64,000 nucleotides of DNA from Terrimonas ginsenosidimutans (lineage in GTDB: Bacteria; Bacteroidota; Bacteroidia; Chitinophagales; Chitinophagaceae), in contig NZ_JAKLTR010000010.1 in NCBI RefSeq assembly GCF_022012415.1, forward strand, positions 62,001 to 126,000. The letters run 5' to 3'. Of this stretch, positions 56,145 through 64,000 are shown piece by piece. Made by a program: the position numbers and the translations under genes. Under the pieces are notes generated by a model, which was given only the letters and a program-made list of their open reading frames with translations, did not search any database and had not been told where the DNA came from. Every line of letters starts with the position of its first letter. Within the stretch, counting starts at the first letter, position 1.

Positions 56145-56205
56145 CAAAGGTTTAAAAGTTTAAATGTTTTATCTGAACTATTAAACCTTTAAACCTTAAA
56201 ACTGT
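56145..56205. repeat. TTTAAA-type inverted repeat between tRNA-Gly and tRNA-Tyr
   Basis: AAAGGTTTAAAAGTTTAAATG is mirrored by CTATTAAACCTTTAAACCTTAAAAC, the same family as in the other spacers of this block. Confidence 0.7.
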
Positions 56206-56220
56206 CTTCCCCGAAGGGTG

Positions 56221-56303
56221 TGGGCAGAGAAGGATTCGAACCTCCGTACTCGTGAGAGAACAGATTTACAGTCTGTCGCCTTTAGCCACTCGGCCATCTG
56301 CCC
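56221..56303 (-). tRNA. tRNA-Tyr (GTA)
   Basis: An 83-base class II gene with a long variable arm: acceptor GGGCAGA/TCTGCCC, anticodon loop CTGTAAA giving GTA, T-loop GTTCGAATC. Confidence 0.95.
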
Positions 56304-56309
56304 ATCCAG

Positions 56310-56382
56310 AGCCACCTGCCAGAATCGAACTGGCGACCTACTGATTACAAATCAGTTGCTCTACCAGCTGAGCTAAGGTGGC
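56310..56382 (-). tRNA. tRNA-Thr (TGT)
   Basis: A 73-base gene: acceptor GCCACCT/AGGTGGC, anticodon loop TTTGTAA giving TGT, T-loop GTTCGATTC. First gene of the tRNA-tuf transcript. Confidence 0.95.
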
Positions 56383-56457
56383 TTGTGTCCCAAAAATCTG
56401 TCTGCTGGTTAACTAAGACAGAAAACGTTAAAGAACTACTCCCCGTTTTTGGGAAGG

Positions 56458-56465
56458 CAAAGGTA
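56458..56465 (-). promoter_or_regulatory. Probable -7 element of the tRNA-tuf operon
   Basis: TACCTTTG on the minus strand, 75 bases before the first tRNA. No TTG lies at the proper -33 distance. The flanks resemble the rplK element at 50882. Confidence 0.55.
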
Positions 56466-56679
56466 AGGGAAATTAAATACGAGAAAAAATTTGTGAAAGA
56501 AATTTCTGTTGAAAATCAACTTTTTTTTGCGGATAGTTTCAATTCTTACGATGGTTGATGCCCCATGGCCGTTGGCCGGGTGCTTCGCCATTCGACAAGG
56601 TAATTTTGCGATGGCATTTTCTAACATCAGATGGCTTCAAAAACATTACAAACTTTCAAATCGCGAAGCTCCCTGTCAT

Positions 56680-56714
56680 CGGACAACGGACAACCGACAA
56701 CGGTCAACGCACAA
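56680..56714. repeat. 7-bp tandem repeat
   Basis: Five units: CGGACAA, CGGACAA, CCGACAA, CGGTCAA, CGCACAA. Short low-complexity array without an ORF. Confidence 0.7.
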
Positions 56715-56746
56715 TGCGTACCGACAGCGGTTACTAAAAAACAAAA

Positions 56747-56764
56747 ACCCGGGGTTACCCGGGT
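56747..56764 (-). terminator. Terminator of hpf
   Basis: ACCCGGG and CCCGGGT form a 7-bp stem with a 4-base loop, followed on the minus strand by TTTTTGTTTTTT, 11 bases after the hpf stop. Confidence 0.88.
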
Positions 56765-56775
56765 CTTTGCTGTTT

Positions 56776-57075
56776 TTAGGCAGCTTGCTTTTCTTTTTTT
56801 CGCTTTATCTGTGTTACGATAGAATCAAATGCATTGTCGAATGATCCTTCAAATGATTTACTGGTTGACTTTACAAAAAATTCGTGGCGCGGAACATGAA
56901 TTCTGATCTCAGCAATTTTGTCTTTGATCGTATGAACCACGTTATCTAATTTCAGATACACCTGAACCTGTATGATACGATCATGAAAAGTGTTGAGTTT
57001 TTGTAATTTTCGGTTGATGTACTCAACTAACCTTGCATCCGCATCAAAGCGAACTGTCTGAATGTTTACGTTCAT
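56776..57075 (-). CDS. hpf: Ribosome hibernation-promoting factor (short HPF/RaiA family)
   Basis: A 99-residue protein of the HPF/YfiA fold: MNVNIQTVRFDADARLVEYINRKLQKLNTFHDRIIQVQVYLKL, then EIRIHVPRHEFFVKSTSKSFEGSFDNAFDSIVTQIKRKKEK. It binds the 30S decoding region and blocks translation in stationary phase. Downstream of the xerC-like gene, a conserved Bacteroidota pairing. Confidence 0.93.
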   Translation of the reverse strand: MNVNIQTVRFDADARLVEYINRKLQKLNTFHDRIIQVQVYLKLDNVVHTIKDKIAEIRIHVPRHEFFVKSTSKSFEGSFDNAFDSIVTQIKRKKEKQAA

Positions 57076-57225
57076 AGTCGTCTTTTTTTAAAACATGAAA
57101 CAATTAAAATAAAGAACTGATCGCCACTGTAGTCAACCTCCAGTGACTCCTATGAAGTTACTGTAAACAGAACGCTTTTGCAACAAATTTTTTCTTAAAA
57201 TAATATTGTGTAAGGAGGCATTTTT

Positions 57226-58128
57226 TTATGCCTTCGGATGTGCTTTTTTATGTACGTCTTTCAGCTTCTCGATCGTTGTATGCGTATACACCTGGGTCGC
57301 CGCCAGGCTGGCATGACCAAGCAGTTCTTTAACCGCATTCAGGTCGGCCCCGTTATTCATCAGATGGGTGGCAAAGGTATGCCGCAAAACGTGTGGGCTT
57401 TTTTTATCAAGCGTACTTGCCTGCCCCAGATATTTATTTACCAGGATCCAGGCATACTTTGGGTATAGCTTCTTCCCTTTCTCCGTTACCAGCAGAAAGC
57501 CTTCCTCCGGCGCTTCAAACTCCTTCTTCTTCCACTCCCGGTAGTCATTTATGCTTTTCACCACATCCTCACTGACCGGGATGATCCGCTCCTTATTCCC
57601 TTTTCCCAGCACCTTGATCCGCTGACGGCCCAGGTCAAGCTGCTTTTCTTTCAACCCTATCAGCTCACTTAACCGCATCCCCGTCGCATAAAACATCAGG
57701 ATAAGCATTTTCGCATTCAGACTTTTCCAGTCCTCCGAAGCCTGGCTGAGCGAACTGATCAACTCCCTTGTTTCTGACTCCTTCACAAACACCGGCAGCC
57801 GCTTGCTGATCTTTGGGGAGATCACATTTGCCGTCGGCAACACACCAATCTCACCCCGCCGCAGATGGTACTTAAAAAAAGAACGCAGACTTGAGATCTT
57901 CCTGTTGATCGTCCTCGAACTAAGCTTTAACTCTTTCAACCCGGCCAGCCAGGTCCTGATAAAGCCATGCGTGATCTCCTTTAATCCCAGCCCACTATAC
58001 TCCTTATCCATAAAGGACCAGAAATCAACCAGATCGGTCTGGTAAGAAATGATCGTATGCTGAGAATACCTCTTCTCATATTTTAGATAATCCAGAAAGG
58101 GTTGTATGCGCAGGTCTGTTTCTTGCAT
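57226..58128 (-). CDS. xerC: Tyrosine recombinase XerC/XerD family
   Basis: A 300-residue Xer-type recombinase with a SAM-like N-terminal domain and the catalytic set R152 (ATGMRLSEL), K176 (LGKGNKER), H247-R250 (HVLRHTFATH), H272 (LGHAS) and the nucleophile Y281 (TQVYTH). It resolves chromosome dimers. XerC and XerD cannot be told apart with certainty here. Context next to hpf and tRNAs is standard chromosomal, not a prophage. Confidence 0.9.
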   Translation of the reverse strand: MQETDLRIQPFLDYLKYEKRYSQHTIISYQTDLVDFWSFMDKEYSGLGLKEITHGFIRTWLAGLKELKLSSRTINRKISSLRSFFKYHLRRGEIGVLPTANVISPKISKRLPVFVKESETRELISSLSQASEDWKSLNAKMLILMFYATGMRLSELIGLKEKQLDLGRQRIKVLGKGNKERIIPVSEDVVKSINDYREWKKKEFEAPEEGFLLVTEKGKKLYPKYAWILVNKYLGQASTLDKKSPHVLRHTFATHLMNNGADLNAVKELLGHASLAATQVYTHTTIEKLKDVHKKAHPKA

Positions 58129-58278
58129 GAAGTCCTTAAAGCTACAAAGAAAGAAATGAAGAAGGCCGGGCCGGTTGGGAGAAGTTTGGGCGGTTGGGGA
58201 AATTTGGAAGATTTCAAAAGTCTCCGGATCGCTTATCCGCTCTGCCCTCTTTCCACTCCTTCCCTCTTAGCTAAAAAA

Positions 58279-58308
58279 ATAGCTGCTGGACGACAGTCCC
58301 GCAGCTAT
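58279..58308 (-). terminator. Terminator of rpsU
   Basis: ATAGCTGC and GCAGCTAT form an 8-bp stem with a 14-base loop, followed on the minus strand by TTTTTTT, 27 bases after the rpsU stop. It separates rpsU from xerC. Confidence 0.85.
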
Positions 58309-58334
58309 GCTCTTATTGATGATGATCAGAACGA

Positions 58335-58532
58335 TTAAACGTCGATCTTTCCGCTTGCTATGTTTTGCTTGTAGATTGCTTTCAAAACCTCACCACGGCG
58401 CTTCACTGAAGGCTTGGTAAAACTTTGACGCTCACGCAGTTGCAACAAAGTCTTCGATTTCTCGAATTTCTTTTTGTACTTCTTCAGCGCCTTGTCGATG
58501 TTTTCGCAATCTTTAGAATCAATAATAAGCAT
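58335..58532 (-). CDS. rpsU: 30S ribosomal protein S21
   Basis: A 65-residue S21: MLIIDSKDCENIDKALKKYKKKFEKSKTLLQLRERQSFTKPSVKRRGEVLKAIYKQNIA. In Bacteroidota bS21 helps bury the anti-Shine-Dalgarno of 16S rRNA. Here the gene itself has a strong Shine-Dalgarno (58541-58547), consistent with autogenous control. It is followed by its own terminator. Confidence 0.98.
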   Translation of the reverse strand: MLIIDSKDCENIDKALKKYKKKFEKSKTLLQLRERQSFTKPSVKRRGEVLKAIYKQNIASGKIDV

Positions 58533-58540
58533 GTTAAATA

Positions 58541-58547
58541 CCTCCTT
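58541..58547 (-). promoter_or_regulatory. Strong Shine-Dalgarno of rpsU
   Basis: AAGGAGG on the minus strand, 8 bases before the ATG (58530-58532). Extended SD sequences on rpsU are a known Bacteroidota feature. A TATCTTCG (58569-58576), one mismatch from the -7 consensus, lies further upstream. Confidence 0.85.
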
Positions 58548-58758
58548 GGTATGTTTTTTTAGGAGCGGCGAAGATAGGAAGGTTTTTTGAAAAAGAGAAA
58601 CTTTTTAGAGAGACTACTAACGGCATTAACGGACCGCGGACCTTCGGTGAAGCCTGCCTTGTGTTCCGTTTTGGAACAGCCTGGTGATGAGGGCCTTCAC
58701 ACCTGCAGGCGACCGTCCCCGGTCTGCCGTCCACGATCCGCTTTTCGCATTCCTTTCA

Positions 58759-58766
58759 TAGCTTTG
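58759..58766 (+). promoter_or_regulatory. Possible -7 element of ribE
   Basis: TAGCTTTG fits the -7 consensus but ends only 4 bases before the ATG at 58771, which would give a leaderless mRNA. No -33 TTG was seen at the right distance. Confidence 0.4.
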
Positions 58767-58770
58767 CACC

Positions 58771-59373
58771 ATGTTTACAGGAATCGTTGAAGCAACAGGA
58801 AGGATCAAAGAAATAACACATAACGGCACAAACAGTACCTTTTGGGTGGAATCGCCCCTTTCTCCGGAATTCAAAATAGACCAGAGTGTGAGCCATAGCG
58901 GCGTATGCCTCACCGTAGAGGAGGTCAAAGACGGAATGCACCGGGTGACCGCGATAAGCGAAACCCTTGAAAAGACAAATCTGAATAACTGGGTCAGCAA
59001 CTCGATCGTAAACATCGAGCGGTGCCTGCCGTTTAATGGCCGCCTGGATGGTCATTTCGTCCAGGGCCATGTTGATACGACCGGCACCTGCGTCGCCAAA
59101 ACCGATAAACAGGGAAGCTGGGAATTTGACATTGAATTCCCCCGTGAGTTTGCCGCATTGGTCATCGAAAAAGGATCGATCAGCCTGAATGGGATCAGCC
59201 TAACGGTATTCAATGTAAAGGAAAACCGTTTCACCGTTGCCATCATCCCCTACACTTATACTCACACCGATATCTGCGATGTGAAAACGGGAAGCGTTGT
59301 CAATCTTGAATTCGATATCCTTGGAAAATATATCCAGCGGCATATCTCGCTTAATCCCGCACTGAAACCCTAG
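58771..59373 (+). CDS. ribE: Riboflavin synthase, alpha subunit
   Basis: A 200-residue enzyme starting MFTGIVEATGRIKEIT with the internal duplication of two barrel domains: SHSGVCLTVEEV in the first and SISLNGISLTVFNV in the second. It forms riboflavin from two 6,7-dimethyl-8-ribityllumazines. The stop shares bases with the convergent acyltransferase stop (CTAG). Confidence 0.96.
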   Translation: MFTGIVEATGRIKEITHNGTNSTFWVESPLSPEFKIDQSVSHSGVCLTVEEVKDGMHRVTAISETLEKTNLNNWVSNSIVNIERCLPFNGRLDGHFVQGHVDTTGTCVAKTDKQGSWEFDIEFPREFAALVIEKGSISLNGISLTVFNVKENRFTVAIIPYTYTHTDICDVKTGSVVNLEFDILGKYIQRHISLNPALKP

Positions 59374-60455
59374 ATCACCCGAAGACGGTCTTTCAAACGA
59401 AGAAACGGCGTTTCCAGGTAACGGAAGCTCAGATAGGCTACTGAAAAGTTGAAAGCAAAGATCACCGGCACCACCAGCAAAGGAGAAATGACTGTTCCTG
59501 AATGAACGATAAACTGCTCAAAGGCGGTGATGCTGATCCCGTGAAAACAATAAAGCCCAAATGATATACGACCGGTCAATATCAAAAACCGGTTTCGCTG
59601 CAGAATGCCGGTACGGTTTTCATTTCCTAACTGCTCAATGAGCAACAGGCAGAGATATGTGATAAACAAAAATCTGTTCAATAAATTTAAAAGATCCGTT
59701 TCCACCTTCAGCTGGATAAAAAAGAAAACCGTTAGCTGGATCAGGGGCCAGAGATAAAATACTTTCAGCCTCCCTCCTCTGAGTCTTTCCGTCCAGGTTA
59801 TTAATGATGATCTGCCAGTGTACAGCAAGGCAGCCAATCCTCCCATAGCAAAATCCACACAATAGGTCAGCGTATGAAAGTAATGGCTGATCCCGGATCG
59901 ATGGCAATAGATGGAAAACCCAAGGCTGACGATGGTCAGTACCACAAAGATGACCCGCAGGTATCTGAAGAAAAATCGCATGACCAGGCCGAGAAAAATA
60001 TAGAACTGTTCTTCTACCGAGATCGTCCACAGGATCTGCAGAAAGAACACCTGTTCGGCTTTATAAAAATTAGCAATGAAGAAATAATAATAAAATGGAT
60101 CAGGCATACTCATCGGGTGGCCTGCGCGCGCCGCAACCGGAGCCAGTAAAAGAAATGAAATGGTCAGCAATAGAAAATACAGCGGCCAGATCCTCAGGAT
60201 GCGCCGTTGAAAAAATTTACCCAATGAAACTCTCTGTTGCTTTTGAAATTCTTTTACCCCAAGCCAGGTGAGTAAAAAGGAAGAAAGAATAAAGAACACA
60301 TCGATCGCCAGCGGCAACTGATCATAATAATACAGGAACAATTTAGCCAGAACAGATTCTCCGCGTTCGGGATGGACTGCATGAAAAAAGAAGATCGCTA
60401 AAAACGATAGCCCTCTTACCGAATCAAGTTGAGGAAAATAATTGGTTCTCGTCAT
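59370..60455 (-). CDS. Acyltransferase family 3 membrane protein (OafA-like)
   Basis: About 361 residues from MTRTNYFPQLDSVRGLSFLAIFFFH, with about ten membrane helices. The family motifs are DSVRGLSFLAIFFFHA (helix 1 with conserved Arg/His), FFQRRILRIWPLYFLLL and ILWTISVEEQFYIFLGLVMRF. Such proteins O-acetylate sugars of surface polysaccharides. The frame opens upstream to 60527, but the ATG at 60455 starts the conserved region. Convergent with ribE, sharing a 4-base stop overlap. Confidence 0.92.
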   Translation of the reverse strand: MTRTNYFPQLDSVRGLSFLAIFFFHAVHPERGESVLAKLFLYYYDQLPLAIDVFFILSSFLLTWLGVKEFQKQQRVSLGKFFQRRILRIWPLYFLLLTISFLLLAPVAARAGHPMSMPDPFYYYFFIANFYKAEQVFFLQILWTISVEEQFYIFLGLVMRFFFRYLRVIFVVLTIVSLGFSIYCHRSGISHYFHTLTYCVDFAMGGLAALLYTGRSSLITWTERLRGGRLKVFYLWPLIQLTVFFFIQLKVETDLLNLLNRFLFITYLCLLLIEQLGNENRTGILQRNRFLILTGRISFGLYCFHGISITAFEQFIVHSGTVISPLLVVPVIFAFNFSVAYLSFRYLETPFLRLKDRLRVI

Positions 60456-60559
60456 CAGCCATCTTTGATTGTCGGATAAATGCAGCCGCTTAGTGAAACG
60501 GGGCTGACTGCAGTGGTTGCCCGTCATGCCCGGCGAAAATAATTTGTTTTAATAAAAAA

Positions 60560-60578
60560 CCCCGGATTTGATCCGGGG
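60560..60578 (-). terminator. Terminator of the C25/PorU2-like gene
   Basis: CCCCGGAT-TTG-ATCCGGGG, an 8-bp perfect stem, followed on the minus strand by TTTTTTATT, 15 bases after the stop. Confidence 0.9.
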
Positions 60579-60593
60579 CTTTTATGAACTGTT

Positions 60594-63500
60594 TTATCTC
60601 ATCAGGTACATTTTACCGTAACCGTTATTAAAGAATTTATCAGTGTTATCATTATCGGCTTTGTATTTATCAAGTGCCTTGCCGTGCTGATTGGTGATCA
60701 CCCGATAGAGATACACACCGTTTGCCAGCTTTTGTCCGTACTGATCAGTTCCATCCCATTTGAATTCTGTGATGTTCCGTCCTATATGCAGAGGGCCCAA
60801 TTCTTCTTTCGTAATATCCCGAACGATCTTACCCGTAATGGTCAGGATCTGGATCCGTATATTCTGCGGCACTTCCGAGCCTGTCAGCGTGAATACGAAA
60901 GCCGTAGATGTGGTGAACGGGTTGGGGTAGTTCAGCATATTTGAGATCATTGGCTTGTTGATCACTTTGAAGTTAACCCGATAGGCTACTCCGCCTGCTG
61001 AATTTTCACTCTTATCCTTACCCGTCAGCAGGAGTTCATAATCCCCATCCTCGTTAAAGAACGGTTTGAAGTCGATACTTGCAGAATTTTCTGTGTTAGG
61101 CGCCTGGTTAGCTGCATGGAACTGCAATGTGTCCGTGTTGGCAAATGAATAGCTGCGTGTAACTCCGCTCGGGAATCTCACCTGAACTGACACGAGGCTT
61201 GGATCATCCAGTGGCATCCATTTAGCTTCGTCCTTCAATTTGATCAGTATAGATGGTTTGGAAGATACGATATCACTGTTAAGGATATGAATTCCATCAA
61301 ACGTAACATCAAGTAATGGTTGCAGTGTATCCGGCCTTACATACACCGTCTTGAATGCATAGTTATTGAACACATAATGTTCTGGCTGCGTTCTATCCGG
61401 ATTGAAATTGATGTACAGTGTATTGTCTCCGGCGAAGTTTTTTGTATCGATCGGTATATTCACCTGGAGGACTTCGCCCTTATTCAGCGGCTTTTGGTTC
61501 GGCACCGGTATCAGGTGCTCCACATTATGCCTGTCTGTAAGAGAGATATTGACCTTAATGCTGTCGAAAGGAATATTGCTGACGTTCTTGAAGCCGATCC
61601 CTACATTGAGCGGCTCGCCAACATCCACAGTATCTTTTATGTTCAAAAATGTATTGGAAGCGATCGCACCTTCGGGAACAGGATCATAGGTCACCATCCA
61701 GTATTTGAGCTGGAATGGCGTGAAATTGACAGAGTCTCTTGTGTGCAGTCGAAGTTTTATATTAGGGTAAACGGCTGCATCTATTGAGGCGAGTGAAGCC
61801 GTAAGGTTTCCTTCTGTAACGGTTACCAGGGTATCTACCTGACCGCTGGTCCGCACACCAAGTACCTTGATCTCCGGATGATCAGATGTAGATGGTTCAA
61901 TGGAGCTTCCGTTCCATTTCAATGTCTCCCATCTTGTTGAAGGTCCTATCAGGTCTGACTCCATTGAGCCGTCTGGTTGAACACCGCGGATCTCAAAGAT
62001 CGCTACGGGCAATTCATACTGGTACGATGATACGATCTCTTTGATAGGCTGTGTATCACCCTTTTTTACTACGAAAATGAATGGAACATATGATGTGATA
62101 GCTGGCAATTGCGTAATACCTAAAGACTGAATCTTATGATACAGAGATTTGCCCGAACCAAGGGTCATTGTATCGTTCAACCATACAGGAGGTAAAATAG
62201 TGGAACCATAACCGCTATTGGTCATAATGATATAATTCCCGTCAGGTATCTGGTCGATAAAATTCATAGCATTTTGCCTTCCGGTAGTACCGGCAAGGTC
62301 AAACAGGAAAAACCCCGGCAGAACGGTGCTGTTAAGCGGAGTGGGATTATAACTTCCGTACAGGCCGGTAGCTCCCTGGGAAACGTTCTTCCATGGTTTG
62401 TTTGTAGTTCTGTCAATTACGTAAAAACGGATGGAGTTAGCGTTCACTGCAAGCGGGGAATAGAAGCCTGCCTGTGCCCTCACACCGTTTATGGCCAGTG
62501 AATAGTTACCTGTCTCATGTCCGGCCTGGTAGACCCCGGTCTTAACGTCTATATCGCTGACTGATTCAGTGAATCTGAATTTCCTGTCTTCGGTATATCG
62601 AATTTTGTCAAACTTATTTTTCAGGAACTGATAGTAGTGCGCTTGTGAGTAGCCAGGCTGGCCATTGGCGATATACTGGAAGGAAGAGTAGTTCCAGACG
62701 GGTTCGCCGGCAATGTTTGCTGGTGCAACTCTCCAGTAATAGACGCTGCTGTCCGTCAGGCTCATGGGTGGATGAAATTCAAAGACCCCGCCAGCGGATG
62801 TCGCATTGCTTGTCGTCATCAATGGCGAATTAAACGCCTGCGTGGTGTCTACTTCCACACGGTAGTTCCGGACGGGCGCGAAAGGATTGGCAGATGAAGC
62901 TACAAGCGTAGGACTTGTTTCATTAACGATCGTATAGTTGAACGGGGAGACGGGTCGCACATCATCTTCAATGATATAAAAGTCTTTGGTGACGATATTG
63001 TTCGTCTCATACAACTCATCTATCTCATTCGCTTCGTCCAGTGTAACAGTAAGTTTGTTAAGTCCAACATCCCTGGAGGCCACTATCGGAATAGTGTATG
63101 TCAGTGAATCTGCATACTTGCGAAGAACGACAGTATCTCTTCTGATCAATTCGGTTGTATTATCGGGATAGGTCCTTCTCAGGGACACAATAAACTTTTT
63201 ATTTACGGTTTTACCAAGATTCGCGTATTGGGCGACGACCTTGAATTCCGTTTCTGAAATAGGAATAAATGCCGGCGTAACCTTCACCATTTGTGCTTCA
63301 ACGGCGAGATCAGGCTTTTCAAAACTGTATGGCTTTACCGCAGGATCACCATGAAGGGTGAATTGCTCGCACTGGAAACGCGCATAGAAATCTTCACTGC
63401 CGGTAGAGCTCAGCATCTGGGTAATCGCTTCATCCATGATATCGCCAAGGGCGCGACCATAATGCGTTGAAGTCATCGCCCGGTAGAACCGGGTATTATA

Positions 63501-64000
63501 TATATCCAGGTAGTGAACAACTCCAAGGTGGGTACTCGCAAGGAAAGCGACGGCGCCCTTTCCCGGAGCCAGCACATAGTTTTCCGAGATCGTTTCTTTG
63601 ACTACCAGTCGCGCTTCATTATAGAGATAAAAATTACCCGCATTACAACCCATGACAATGAAGATGGGGTACTTCCCTGAGTTATCGTACGCATTCGGAT
63701 TATCCAGGTTGAACTCCAGTGTTGTAGCAGAGGAGTGGCCAAAATAGGTAAGTATGCCTACGCCTGCGCGGAAAAGATTTGAGATCTGCGTAGAGCTGAC
63801 CTGCTGCACAGCGTCAGCGGAAGTTTTGGTGAATGTGCTTACATTTCCCCCGTAGGCGGTGTCTTCAATGATCCGTTTATGACCATTGAGTGCATCGGCC
63901 AGCAGCCTTGATGTTTCTTCATCACTGGCTCCGGTAACATGAATGATATTTTTTTTCCAGCCGGCATCTGCCACGCCGGGCGCTGTCTGTTTTGCTATTT
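60594..64000 (-). CDS. C25 gingipain-type peptidase, PorU2-like (5' end outside window)
   Basis: At least 1135 C-terminal residues; the frame stays open to base 64000, with GTG at 63974 only an internal codon. The peptidase C25 region shows His in TYFGHSS and Cys in VMGCNAGNFY, the His-Cys pair. After it come HGDPAVKPYSFEKPDLAV, two CARDB-like repeats around FKVVAQYANLGKTVNKKF and LNIKDTVDVGEPLNVGIGFKNVSN, a region with YYWRVAPANIAGEP, and a FlgD-like C-terminus LNYPNPFTTSTAFVFTLTG and KLANGVYLYRV. It matches the large PorU2-type type IX secretion sortase-like proteins; an actual sortase role is inferred. Confidence 0.85.
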   Translation of the reverse strand, partial: IAKQTAPGVADAGWKKNIIHVTGASDEETSRLLADALNGHKRIIEDTAYGGNVSTFTKTSADAVQQVSSTQISNLFRAGVGILTYFGHSSATTLEFNLDNPNAYDNSGKYPIFIVMGCNAGNFYLYNEARLVVKETISENYVLAPGKGAVAFLASTHLGVVHYLDIYNTRFYRAMTSTHYGRALGDIMDEAITQMLSSTGSEDFYARFQCEQFTLHGDPAVKPYSFEKPDLAVEAQMVKVTPAFIPISETEFKVVAQYANLGKTVNKKFIVSLRRTYPDNTTELIRRDTVVLRKYADSLTYTIPIVASRDVGLNKLTVTLDEANEIDELYETNNIVTKDFYIIEDDVRPVSPFNYTIVNETSPTLVASSANPFAPVRNYRVEVDTTQAFNSPLMTTSNATSAGGVFEFHPPMSLTDSSVYYWRVAPANIAGEPVWNYSSFQYIANGQPGYSQAHYYQFLKNKFDKIRYTEDRKFRFTESVSDIDVKTGVYQAGHETGNYSLAINGVRAQAGFYSPLAVNANSIRFYVIDRTTNKPWKNVSQGATGLYGSYNPTPLNSTVLPGFFLFDLAGTTGRQNAMNFIDQIPDGNYIIMTNSGYGSTILPPVWLNDTMTLGSGKSLYHKIQSLGITQLPAITSYVPFIFVVKKGDTQPIKEIVSSYQYELPVAIFEIRGVQPDGSMESDLIGPSTRWETLKWNGSSIEPSTSDHPEIKVLGVRTSGQVDTLVTVTEGNLTASLASIDAAVYPNIKLRLHTRDSVNFTPFQLKYWMVTYDPVPEGAIASNTFLNIKDTVDVGEPLNVGIGFKNVSNIPFDSIKVNISLTDRHNVEHLIPVPNQKPLNKGEVLQVNIPIDTKNFAGDNTLYINFNPDRTQPEHYVFNNYAFKTVYVRPDTLQPLLDVTFDGIHILNSDIVSSKPSILIKLKDEAKWMPLDDPSLVSVQVRFPSGVTRSYSFANTDTLQFHAANQAPNTENSASIDFKPFFNEDGDYELLLTGKDKSENSAGGVAYRVNFKVINKPMISNMLNYPNPFTTSTAFVFTLTGSEVPQNIRIQILTITGKIVRDITKEELGPLHIGRNITEFKWDGTDQYGQKLANGVYLYRVITNQHGKALDKYKADNDNTDKFFNNGYGKMYLMR

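Larger units (their letters stand above)
56383..56775. other. Intergenic region upstream of the tRNA operon
   Basis: 393 bases. It holds the tRNA-operon promoter element, an AT-rich stretch, a 7-bp tandem repeat (56680-56714) and the hpf terminator (56747-56764). No gene was seen. Confidence 0.6.

Noticed and set aside
57226-58128. Integrase of a mobile element next to tRNA genes
   Set aside because: Sequence and context (hpf, rpsU) fit the housekeeping Xer recombinase; no attachment-site duplication was seen at the tRNAs.

Overview
The window comes from a member of the Bacteroidota, most likely Chitinophagaceae or a close relative. The evidence is a SusC/SusD outer-membrane uptake pair, a C25-type peptidase of the PorU2 kind linked to type IX secretion, promoter elements of the TTG / TAnnTTTG type, an rpsU gene with a strong Shine-Dalgarno sequence in a genome where most genes lack one, and intergenic repeats typical of this phylum. 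The assignment rests on protein families and motifs; no database search was run.

Layout. 1-3478 (+): a tight five-gene operon handling ADP-ribose and phosphoribosyl chemistry: an ADP-ribosylation/crystallin J1-like protein (cut by the window edge), a NADAR protein, an ADP-ribosylglycohydrolase, a metallophosphoesterase and a divergent PRPP-synthetase-like enzyme. 3603-10312: a SusC-SusD-lipoprotein unit (-) with a divergent LacI-type regulator (+). 10327-17757: housekeeping and stress genes (holin-like membrane protein, GluQRS, BON and phospholipase D pair, YdjM-like membrane protein, HEAT-like protein, fatty acid desaturase, cold-shock and RRM RNA-binding proteins, two small unknown genes). 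18042-30158: GH31 glycosidase, L,D-transpeptidase, a Gfo/Idh/MocA oxidoreductase with an undecaprenyl-phosphate sugar transferase, two tandem M1 peptidase paralogues and a FemAB/GNAT-type transferase, suggesting cell-envelope work. 30906-35245 (-): ispD, an amino-acid permease followed by isoaspartyl peptidase and a small secreted protein, and an OmpH/Skp-like protein.

35565-58532 (-) is the gene-expression block: rpsU, xerC-like recombinase, hpf, tRNAs Thr-Tyr-Gly-Thr, tuf, tRNA-Trp, secE, nusG, rplK, rplA, rplJ, rplL, rpoB, rpoC. The gene order is classical but interrupted twice: an LTA-synthase-family membrane sulfatase sits between nusG and rplK, and about 4.6 kb sits between rplL and rpoB. 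The latter holds a lipoprotein gene, a small secreted-protein gene, a decayed SusC remnant, an 11-bp tandem array and a ComEA-like gene. rpoB has its own promoter there. 58771-64000: ribE (+), an acyltransferase (-) and the C-terminal part of a C25/PorU2-like protein (-) that runs off the window.

The most notable items are the ADP-ribose/NAD-type operon at the left edge, the interrupted beta operon with its remnant SusC and tandem array, several large intergenic inverted repeats, a tRNA-like fragment upstream of tuf, and the strong Shine-Dalgarno of rpsU, which fits the known bS21-dependent control in this phylum.
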